Shown piece by piece: positions 17,324 through 24,881 of a stretch of DNA of 64,000 bases (position 1 is the first letter of the stretch; every line of letters begins with the position of its first letter). The notes beneath the pieces were generated by a model. The model did no database searches, was not told the origin of the DNA, and saw nothing but the letters and a program-made list of their open reading frames with translations. A program made the translations under genes and the position numbers. The DNA is from Xenophilus azovorans DSM 13620 (GTDB taxonomy: Bacteria > Pseudomonadota > Gammaproteobacteria > Burkholderiales > Burkholderiaceae_C), in assembly GCF_000745855.1 (NCBI RefSeq), contig NZ_JQKD01000011.1:1-64000 (forward strand). The letters run 5' to 3'.

Positions 17324-17895
17324 GGCATTCCCCATTCACCGCCGTCTACGACGCGTGCGTTCTATATCCCGCGCCACTGCGGGATTTCCTGATGTGGCTC
17401 GGCCTGTCTGGCCGCTTCCGGGCGCGGTGGAGCCAAGCCATTCATGAGGAGTGGAAACGCAATCTGTTGATCAACCGCCCCGATCTCACCCGGGTTCAGG
17501 TCGACAGGACGTCGGATCTCATGGACAGGGCCATTCCGGACGGCTTGGTGGAGGGCTACGAAGCGCTCGTGGCAGGCCTGACATTACCCGATCCGAACGA
17601 TCGGCACGTCCTGGCTGCGGCGATTCGCTGCGGTGCGAGCGTGATTGTGACGTTCAACGAACGTGATTTCCCGAACGATCTGCTGGCTCCGTACGGCATC
17701 GAATCGCAGCACCCCGATGAGTTTGTGGACAACCTGCTGGATCTGGATGCGGCCGCCGTAGTGTCGGCTGCGCAGCGCCAGCGTGCCCAACTCAAGCATC
17801 CGCCGATCGATGTGGACCGCTATCTCGAAATCCTGCTGCGCCAAGGCCTTGTGCAAACGACCAAGGTGCTGGCGACCTATCGCACCATTCTCTGA
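17320..17895 (+). CDS. PIN-domain ribonuclease, probable toxin
   Basis: A 191-residue PIN-fold protein. The acidic residues expected to hold the catalytic metal are visible: Asp11 (YDACVLYP), Glu43/Glu44, Asp91/Asp94 (DPNDRHV) and Asp116 (NERDFP). The pairing with an overlapping HTH gene upstream makes a toxin-antitoxin module likely, although this PIN group is longer than VapC. The CBASS ATPase gene starts 17 bp later on the same strand, so all seven genes may share one transcript. Confidence 0.82.
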   Translation: MRHSPFTAVYDACVLYPAPLRDFLMWLGLSGRFRARWSQAIHEEWKRNLLINRPDLTRVQVDRTSDLMDRAIPDGLVEGYEALVAGLTLPDPNDRHVLAAAIRCGASVIVTFNERDFPNDLLAPYGIESQHPDEFVDNLLDLDAAAVVSAAQRQRAQLKHPPIDVDRYLEILLRQGLVQTTKVLATYRTIL

Positions 17896-17912
17896 CCCGC
17901 CGAGAGCCACGG

Positions 17913-18827
17913 ATGACCAAGAATCCTTCATCAGACGCCACTTTGCCGAAAGGCATCCATCGAAGCTGGAAGCTGCCGGATAAGTCGCTGGGTGACTTGT
18001 GGGATTCGATCGTGATGGACGAAGCCATCAAAAAACAGTTGCTGTCACAAGCGATCGTCAACTTCACGGTGCGCCCCAAGGTGGAGCGCACGGTACTCCC
18101 CCTGCACGGCGTGATCTTGTTGGTCGGCCCGCCGGGGACTGGGAAGACCTCCTTGGCACGGGGCTTGGCGCATCGTGTGGCCGAATCTTTTTCTTCTGCG
18201 AAGTTTCGATTGCTGGAAGTGGAGCCTCACACGCTGACGAGCTCTGCAATGGGAAAGACTCAACGCGCCGTGGCAGACCTGTTCTCGCAATCGATCGCAG
18301 AATCCGCAGCGGCGGGCCCGACGATCGTCCTTCTGGACGAGGTCGAAACGCTTGCGGCTGATCGAGCGAAGCTCAGCCTGGAAGCCAACCCGGTTGATGT
18401 GCACCGGGCCACCGACGCGGTGTTGGTGCAGTTGGACATGTTGGCCGAACGCAACCCGCATCTGCTGTTCGTGGCCACCAGCAACTTCCCACAGGCCGTC
18501 GACAGTGCCTTCCTATCTCGTTGCGACATGGTGATGGAGGTGCCACTGCCCGGCAAGGATGCCTGCAAGCAGATCCTAGTGGACTGCCTGAATGGCCTGG
18601 CAAAGACATTTCCGGGGATTGGCAAGCTTTCCTCGGCTCACCAGTTCGACGCGTGCGCTGGCGAGTGCGTCGGATTGGATGGTCGGGCCATTCGCAAGGT
18701 CGTAGCCAACGCCCTCGCGGCCGACCCGCAAGTGGCTATCGATCCGAACAAGCTTTCCGTAGAGCACCTGCGCAGTGCGATACGACAGGCAAAGCAAATG
18801 CGCCTTCAAGGAGGGAAGCAAAAATGA
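17913..18827 (+). CDS. cap6: TRIP13/Pch2-like AAA+ ATPase of type III CBASS (Cap6)
   Basis: A 304-residue AAA+ remodeller. Walker A is GPPGTGKT at residues 72-79, Walker B VLLDEVE near 139-145, sensor-1 FVATSNFPQ near 188-196 and an arginine-finger-type SRCD follows. In type III CBASS this enzyme disassembles the active HORMA:CD-NTase complex and keeps the system silent without infection. It overlaps the next gene by four bases. The operon order ATPase, HORMA-type, HORMA, CD-NTase, NucC supports the assignment. Confidence 0.92.
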   Translation: MTKNPSSDATLPKGIHRSWKLPDKSLGDLWDSIVMDEAIKKQLLSQAIVNFTVRPKVERTVLPLHGVILLVGPPGTGKTSLARGLAHRVAESFSSAKFRLLEVEPHTLTSSAMGKTQRAVADLFSQSIAESAAAGPTIVLLDEVETLAADRAKLSLEANPVDVHRATDAVLVQLDMLAERNPHLLFVATSNFPQAVDSAFLSRCDMVMEVPLPGKDACKQILVDCLNGLAKTFPGIGKLSSAHQFDACAGECVGLDGRAIRKVVANALAADPQVAIDPNKLSVEHLRSAIRQAKQMRLQGGKQK

Positions 18828-19294
18828 CCACCGTTGTCAGCCGGACGTTTCGCAGCTCGCCGCACCGCGATGCGTTGCAGACATGGGATGCCATTGTCGA
18901 ACTGCTCACTCAGGGCAAGGACGGCACGGCTCGCTCTGAACTCAGGGCCGTGACGGGCGTGGCCGCCAGCTTGATCGCCGACCAGGCACCCAAGAGCGCG
19001 CCCATCGTTGCGACATGCGATGGACCACGGACCAGGATCTACTGCCTCTTCGACGAAGACGCGATCGATGGTGATGATGCCAACGAAGAAGTCTTGGGGT
19101 TCGAGCCGTTGAAGGGAGACTGGGGAGTCTCGCTGCCGTGTCCGAAGGAGCAGCTAGGCTGGGTGCAAAGCGCGCTCAAAAAGCACAGTTCTCGCATCAT
19201 TGCACGGGACTTGAGCCAAGGAATTGCCACGCAGGCGCAGGCCGATGCTGGGCAAGCGCTGTCGCTCGACCTCGGAGGTTTCCTCAAGTCATGA
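18824..19294 (+). CDS. cap8: Second HORMA-type protein of type III CBASS (Cap8-like)
   Basis: A 156-residue protein between the TRIP13-like and HORMA genes, overlapping both by four bases. The fold cannot be read from motifs; residues 60-110 are acidic with several beta-type segments. Type III systems with two HORMA proteins are known, for example in Pseudomonas aeruginosa, and the position matches the second one. I infer a HORMA-like partner or closure-peptide donor from context. The protein starts [14 protein letters not shown]; no other function is suggested. Confidence 0.65.
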
Positions 19295-19791
19295 GCACCG
19301 TCGCCACCTACTCGTACACGCACTCGGTTACCTATGTGACCGACAACATCCTCAAGAGCTTGAAAGACATCATCCTGCTCAGTGGGCTGGACCCTGAGCA
19401 CTTTGCGGATCGCTGGGAGAGCAATACCCGAGCCATCAAGACGTGGCTCGGGACCGGTGATCTGCGCAAGGTGATTCTGGAGATCTACAACCCGGCAACC
19501 GACAAGCTCGTGACCCGATGGGATATCGACATCGTGTATGGGTGGTCCGATGGCGACGGCAGCTTCTGGACAGATACCGAGCAGTTGAAGTACGCGATCA
19601 AGAAAGCTGGGCTGCTGCCATCGCAGGCCAAGTACAAGTTAATGCTCGATACAAAGCCAGGGCGACCTGATGTGGAGGGATGGAGCAAAGGAAGTTATCG
19701 CTCGACGGATGGAATGGTCAAGCAGAGCCTAGGCTCGACTGTCGAACACAGCGGCCTGGCGGGTCAGGCCGGATATTGGAGGCAACGCTGA
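19291..19791 (+). CDS. cap7: HORMA-domain sensor of type III CBASS (Cap7)
   Basis: A 166-residue bacterial HORMA protein. The N-terminus [20 protein letters not shown] (residues 7-26) is the most recognisable signature of this family. The C-terminal safety-belt region ends with a Gly/Ala-rich tail [12 protein letters not shown]. It should sense phage proteins through closure motifs, then bind and activate the CD-NTase. The gene overlaps the next start by one base (TGATG). Confidence 0.9.
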
Positions 19792-20693
19792 TGCTGTCGA
19801 TCGATGAAGCTTTTCGCAAGTTCAAGTCGCGTCTGGAACTCAACGAACGCGAACAGAAGAATGCCTCGCAACGCCAGAACGAAGTGCGGGACTACCTGCA
19901 GACCAAGTTCGGCATTGCGCGCAGCTTCCTGACCGGTTCCTATGCTCGATACACGAAGACGAAGCCGCTCAAGGATATCGACATCTTCTTCGTGCTGAAG
20001 GACTCGGAGAAGCATTACCACGGCAAGGCCGCATCGGTAGTGCTGGATGATTTCCACTCTGCATTGGTGGAGAAATACGGTTCGGCGGCCGTGCGCAAAC
20101 AGGCGCGCTCGATCAACGTGGATTTCGGTGTTCACATCGACGCGGAGGACAACACGGACTACCGGGTGGTCAGCGTGGATGCGGTGCCCGCATTCGACAC
20201 CGGCGACCAGTATGAGATCCCCGATACGGCGTCCGGAAAGTGGATCAAGACGGACCCGGAGATCCATAAGGACAAGGCGACCGCAGCGCACCAAGCCTAT
20301 GCCAATGAGTGGAAAGGTCTCGTGCGCATGGTGAAGTACTGGAACAACAATCCCAAGCACGGCGATCTGAAGCCGGTGAAGCCCTCGTTCCTGATCGAGG
20401 TAATGGCCCTTGAGTGTCTTTACGGCGGCTGGGGAGGATCGTTCGATCGCGAGATCCAGTCGTTCTTTGCCACGCTTGCCGATCGAGTTCATGACGAGTG
20501 GCCGGATCCCGCCGGACTTGGCCCGGCGATCAGCAACGATATGGATGCCGCGCGCAAGCAGCGCGCGCAGCAGCTGCTGTTCCAGGCGAGCCAAGACGCA
20601 AGCATCGCCATCGACCACGCGCGTCGTGGTCGCAATATCGAAGCGCTTCGCGCCTGGCGCGCACTGTTTGGCCCCAAGTTCCCACTGTCCTGA
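19791..20693 (+). CDS. cdnD: CD-NTase (cGAS/DncV-like cyclic oligonucleotide synthase)
   Basis: A 300-residue nucleotidyltransferase that makes the CBASS second messenger. The core motif is complete: GS at residues 49-50 ([10 protein letters not shown]), Asp62 and Asp64 in DIDIFF, and a third carboxylate at Asp111 (NVDFGV). The pairing with NucC implies a cyclic tri-adenylate product. The clade (CdnC or CdnD) cannot be settled by eye; two HORMA proteins favour CdnD. I took the ATG at 19791, which overlaps the preceding stop, over open frame upstream. Confidence 0.92.
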
Positions 20694-20731
20694 TTCCATC
20701 GGCTTCCATACACGTCCCATCGAGGTACAGC

Positions 20732-21457
20732 ATGTCCCAGTGGTCGCTTTCCCAGCTCCTGTCGTCCCTGCATGAGGACATCCAGCAGCGCTTGTCCGTA
20801 GTACGCAAGACCTTCGGTCACCCGGGTACGAAGGGGGATGCGAGCGAGAACGTCTGGATCGACATGCTGGATACCTATCTGCCCAAACGGTACCAGGCGG
20901 CCAAGGCGCATGTGGTGGACAGCCTGGGGAACTTCAGCCAGCAGATCGATGTGGTGGTGTTTGATCGGCAATATTCGCCTTTTATCTTCACCTACGAGAA
21001 CGAGACGATCATTCCAGCCGAAAGCGTGTACGCCGTTTTCGAGGCCAAGCAGACGGCTGACGCGGGGCTTGTGGCCTATGCCCAGGAGAAGGTCGCCAGT
21101 GTGCGCAGGCTGCACCGCACGAGCCTGCCGATCCCGCACGCTGGCGGGACCTACCCAGCGAAGCCGTTGATTCCGATTCTGGGTGGCTTGCTCACCTTCG
21201 AGAGCGAATGGAGTCCTGCATTGGGTCCATCCATGGACAAGGCGCTGAACGCAAACCTCACCGAGGGGCGTCTGGACATCGGATGCGTTGCCGCCCACGG
21301 GCACTTTTTCTATGACCAAGCCAGCGGCGCGTACAGCTACACCAACGAAAACAAGCCGGCGACCGCGTTTCTTTTCAAGCTGATCGCGCAGCTTCAGTTC
21401 AGTGGAACGGTCCCCATGATCGATGTGGAGGCTTACGGTCAGTGGTTGACCAAGTGA
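20732..21457 (+). CDS. nucC: NucC, cyclic-triadenylate-activated DNA endonuclease
   Basis: The CBASS effector, 241 residues, the same length as E. coli NucC. The catalytic ID...EAK set is in the expected places: Asp73 (QIDVVVFD), Glu104 and Lys106 (VFEAKQ). Long stretches such as DTYLPKRYQAAKAHVVDSLG are nearly those of known NucC as I remember them. On binding the messenger it hexamerises and degrades all double-stranded DNA in the cell, aborting infection. GAGGTACAGC precedes the ATG, 38 bp after the CD-NTase stop. Confidence 0.95.
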   Translation: MSQWSLSQLLSSLHEDIQQRLSVVRKTFGHPGTKGDASENVWIDMLDTYLPKRYQAAKAHVVDSLGNFSQQIDVVVFDRQYSPFIFTYENETIIPAESVYAVFEAKQTADAGLVAYAQEKVASVRRLHRTSLPIPHAGGTYPAKPLIPILGGLLTFESEWSPALGPSMDKALNANLTEGRLDIGCVAAHGHFFYDQASGAYSYTNENKPATAFLFKLIAQLQFSGTVPMIDVEAYGQWLTK

Positions 21458-21466
21458 GGGGGCGCT

Positions 21467-24091
21467 GTGGCAAGCATACGTTCGGAGTACCACCGGTTCC
21501 TGGCGCACTTGGCGCAGCGGCACGTGCACGACGACGTGCGCCGGCTGGCGCACCTGGTGCTCGATCACCTGCAGCCACTGGCCGAGGTCGGTGCTGCACG
21601 CCGGGGGCGCTCCACGCGCTTGGCGCCGCTGGCCATCGCGCATCTGGCGCAGATGCCTGTCGCCTACGACGGGGACGCGCGCGGCCCCGAAAACGGGCCG
21701 GCGCTCGGGCGACTGCACCAGCTCGAAGTCGGGCCGTTTCGAGGATTCATGCGGCAGGAGACGTTCGACCTCAGCCATGACATCACCTTGGTCTACGGTG
21801 CCAACGGCACCGGCAAGAGCAGCTTCTGCGAAGCCTTGGAAGTGGCGATGCTCGGTTCGATCAGCGAAGCGCAGGCCAAGCGGGTCGACCAGCGGACGTA
21901 CTGCAACAACGCTCGCCTGCGCCGCCACGTCGCGCCAGTCCTGTCGTCTACGGCGGCGGGCGAAGCGCAGGCCGTCCAGCCCGACGAAGCTGAGTATCGC
22001 TTCTGCTTCATCGAGAAGAACCGCCTCGACGATTTCGCCCGAATCGCCGCGCGGACCCCGAGCGATCAGCGCCAGCTCATCGCCACCCTGTTCGGCGTGG
22101 ACCAGTTCAGCGAGTTCGTGCGCGGCTTCAACCCCTCGCTCGGTCAGGACCTGATGCTTGCCGGCGTGCAGGCGGCGCAGCTGGCGCAGCGTCGCCTGCG
22201 GTTGGCGAACTCCGAACAGACCATCGCCGCCTACCCGCAGAAGATCGCAGCGGTCGAGGGCCTGGAACAAGCTTTGGCGCAGCGCATGTCACCTGGCGCG
22301 ACCTATCAAGCCTGCGTGGACTGGCTGCTGGGTACGCCGCAGCAGCAAGGACGGCTACCGTATGTCCAGGCTCAGCTGGACGCCAACCCGCCTGCCATTC
22401 ACGAGGTGACCCAGGCCCGCCTGCAAGCGTTGCTGGCAGAGGCCTACCGCGTCCAGGGACTGTGGCAAGCGTCTTCCGCGCAACTCGCGGCACGCGCGGG
22501 CGAGGTGTCGTACGCGAAGCTCTACGAGGCCGTGCAAGCGTTGGCGGACGGGGCGACCGTGTGTCCGGCATGTGGAACCGGACTGGCCGCTGTGGCACAG
22601 GACCCGTTCGCCAGGGCGCGAATGGGCCTGGAGCAGCTCGCGCAACTGGCCGTCCTGCAGCAGCAAGAGGCCGGGCATCGGACGCAGTTGAGCGAGGCGG
22701 TCCGAGCGCTGTGGGACGAAATGCGCCGCGTGGTGGCGGCGGCTGGGGTCGCTTGTCCTGCCGAATCGCAGGCCGCGGGCCTGCCACTGCTGCCTCCCAC
22801 GTCGGCGGGCAATTGGCTCGGCGGCTGGGTGAATGGGGACCAGCGCGCCTGGCAAGCCCTCTTACGGATCGCACAGATCATCGAAGGCTTCGACGCGCAG
22901 GCGCGCGACGTGAATGCCCAGCGCGGCGCGATGGCCCAGGAGCGGGACCGCCTGCAACAGCATCAGCTGGAGATCGAACGGCTGCGGATCATGCGCACGA
23001 CTGCGGATCAGGAGCTGGCGGCCGCCCGCCAAACCGTGGCCCAGTTCGACGACGCGAACCGCGGCCTAATCCAGGCGGCCACGGACGAAATGCCGGTGGT
23101 GGTGCACCATCAGCGGGTCAAGGCCGCCTACGACGGCTTCCTACCCGAGATTCAGGCATACCTGACCGCTCTGCCGGGGGTTCTGCTACAGGGGCTGGGA
23201 GACCAAGCCCGCCATCTCTACAACGCATTCAACCGGGCCGATCCGCCCGGCGATCTGCTGCACGCGCTGTGGTTGCCCGTGGCCGAGAACGGCAAGATCG
23301 AGGTGGAGTTCGCCGGCGAGCCGGGCGTGCGCTACGACGCGTTGATCGTCTTCAGCGAAGGGCACATCAAATGCTTGGGTCTGGCGATTCTGCTTGCCAA
23401 GAACCTCGCGCAGGGCTGCCCCGTGGTCATCTTCGATGACGTCGTCAATGCGATAGACGACGACCATCGCGATGGCATCTGGCGTACCTTCTTCGAGGAC
23501 GGTTTGCTCCACGGCAAGCAGGTTATCCTCACCTCGCACGCAGAGGAGTTCCTGCACCGCATCCAGCAGGAGTTGGGCGTGCGCCGCGCCGCGGCCATCA
23601 AGCGCTACAAGTTTCTCCCGCATCAGGGAGAGCACGAACTGCGGGTCGACAGCGACCCGCCAGCGAAGAACTATGTTCTTCTGGCCCAGCAGGCGTTGGC
23701 GGCTGACGAGAAACGCGAGGCACTGCGCCAGGCCCGGCCGGCGCTGGAGAGTCTGACGGACCGCCTGTGGACGTGGCTGGGTCGGCGGGCGGACGGCCGG
23801 ATCGACATCAAGCTGAGCGGGCCCCGCGCGCCTTGGGAGCTGAACAATAAATGCACCAAGTTGCGGTCGGCCGTCGAGCGTATCGCGGCGCAACATGCGG
23901 GTGCGCCGGATGCCGTAGGGGCGTTGGTCAGGCTGCTCAATGTCAGCGGTACGAGTATTGAATGGGGTTACCTCAATAGCGGTGTGCACGACGCTCAGCG
24001 CGATCATGAGTTCGATCGGGCGACGGTAAGAACGGTCGTCGAGGCGGTTACGGCGTTGGATGCTGCTCTTGATACCCTGCAGAACCGATGA
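21467..24091 (+). CDS. SMC/Rad50-like AAA ATPase, putative defence accessory
   Basis: An 874-residue ATPase beginning with GTG 9 bp after nucC; GAGGGGGC serves as ribosome binding site. An 80-residue N-terminal extension precedes Walker A GANGTGKS (residues 111-118). A long helical middle carries a zinc-hook-like CPACG near residue 366. Walker B VVIFDDVVNAIDDD lies near 655-668, followed by ILTSHAEEF. This is the RecF/Rad50/AAA_23 layout used in several anti-phage systems, but I recognise no named one. GC content looks higher than in the CBASS genes, so it may have been acquired separately. The C-terminal 200 residues could hold an unrecognised effector domain. Confidence 0.8.
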   Translation: MASIRSEYHRFLAHLAQRHVHDDVRRLAHLVLDHLQPLAEVGAARRGRSTRLAPLAIAHLAQMPVAYDGDARGPENGPALGRLHQLEVGPFRGFMRQETFDLSHDITLVYGANGTGKSSFCEALEVAMLGSISEAQAKRVDQRTYCNNARLRRHVAPVLSSTAAGEAQAVQPDEAEYRFCFIEKNRLDDFARIAARTPSDQRQLIATLFGVDQFSEFVRGFNPSLGQDLMLAGVQAAQLAQRRLRLANSEQTIAAYPQKIAAVEGLEQALAQRMSPGATYQACVDWLLGTPQQQGRLPYVQAQLDANPPAIHEVTQARLQALLAEAYRVQGLWQASSAQLAARAGEVSYAKLYEAVQALADGATVCPACGTGLAAVAQDPFARARMGLEQLAQLAVLQQQEAGHRTQLSEAVRALWDEMRRVVAAAGVACPAESQAAGLPLLPPTSAGNWLGGWVNGDQRAWQALLRIAQIIEGFDAQARDVNAQRGAMAQERDRLQQHQLEIERLRIMRTTADQELAAARQTVAQFDDANRGLIQAATDEMPVVVHHQRVKAAYDGFLPEIQAYLTALPGVLLQGLGDQARHLYNAFNRADPPGDLLHALWLPVAENGKIEVEFAGEPGVRYDALIVFSEGHIKCLGLAILLAKNLAQGCPVVIFDDVVNAIDDDHRDGIWRTFFEDGLLHGKQVILTSHAEEFLHRIQQELGVRRAAAIKRYKFLPHQGEHELRVDSDPPAKNYVLLAQQALAADEKREALRQARPALESLTDRLWTWLGRRADGRIDIKLSGPRAPWELNNKCTKLRSAVERIAAQHAGAPDAVGALVRLLNVSGTSIEWGYLNSGVHDAQRDHEFDRATVRTVVEAVTALDAALDTLQNR

Positions 24092-24131
24092 ACGGCACAC
24101 GGCTTTGCAGAGCAGTGCCGCCCGTGTCACC

Positions 24132-24881
24132 TCATAAGTACTTCTTGAAGCTGCCTGCGGTCAGGCTGACTGCCATCCCCAGCAACGCCGCGCTGGGCAG
24201 CAGGATGACCAGAGGATGCACCGATATGGGCAGAGCGAGATAGGTGACCCAAGGCAGCACGGCCAACGGCATCAGGCTGGCCTTCGCGCGGTGGTAGATG
24301 AAGCCGGATTCGCGGCCGGCGCCGAACCGGCGCACATCCCGTCGCACCAGGCCGTCAATCAGGCCGACGAATGCCGCCGTGAGGATCAGGGGCAGCGTGA
24401 GCACCAGGACCAGCAGGCGCACCAGGAAGGTGAGCGTCGTGAAGGCCGCAGCGATCAGGTAGCTTTCGGCCCAGACATAGACTTGGCTGATGTAGTAGCG
24501 GAAGTTGCGGCTCTGCCCGTGGCTGGCCGAGCGGACGCGCTCGGCGGTCTGGCTCATGCGCTCCAGCAACCCCGAGCGCACGAACACCCACTCGTACCCG
24601 GTATCCACCAGCTCGTGCGCCGTGCGCCCCGGCTCCTGCACGACCACGCTGCGCGTGAAGTGGTCGGACAGGTGCCCGAGTTCGTACTGCAGCATCTGCT
24701 GGGAGTGGCGCCAGCCCTGGTCCTTCCAGAACAGGTGCATGCCGACGCACTCCACCGCGATCGAGAACAGCAGCGAGCCAATGAGCACCCCGAGCAGCCG
24801 GAACGGTAAGGTGATGGTGCCGACGATCAAGCCTTGGCGTTTGTTCTGCTCCCGCTGCGCGGTCGAGGCGGCATCCTTCAT
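24132..24881 (-). CDS. ICE membrane protein TIGR03747 (PFL_4696 family)
   Basis: A 249-residue protein with four or so hydrophobic segments (about residues 22-45, 140-185, 205-225 and 228-245). It overlaps the end of traD by four bases, as in relatives. The C-terminus lies 40 bp from the convergent ATPase gene of the defence island, marking one island border. Confidence 0.88.
   Translation of the reverse strand: MKDAASTAQREQNKRQGLIVGTITLPFRLLGVLIGSLLFSIAVECVGMHLFWKDQGWRHSQQMLQYELGHLSDHFTRSVVVQEPGRTAHELVDTGYEWVFVRSGLLERMSQTAERVRSASHGQSRNFRYYISQVYVWAESYLIAAAFTTLTFLVRLLVLVLTLPLILTAAFVGLIDGLVRRDVRRFGAGRESGFIYHRAKASLMPLAVLPWVTYLALPISVHPLVILLPSAALLGMAVSLTAGSFKKYL

Noticed and set aside
20489..22270. 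Minus-strand open frame of 593 codons across the CD-NTase, nucC and ATPase genes
   Set aside because: It lies opposite three well-supported genes and its translation has no family features, so it is an antisense shadow.
24092..24131. Terminator between the ATPase gene and TIGR03747
   Set aside because: Inverted repeats CGGCAC/GTGCCG exist around 24096-24123, but the loop is large, a second pairing competes and there is no U-run on either strand.
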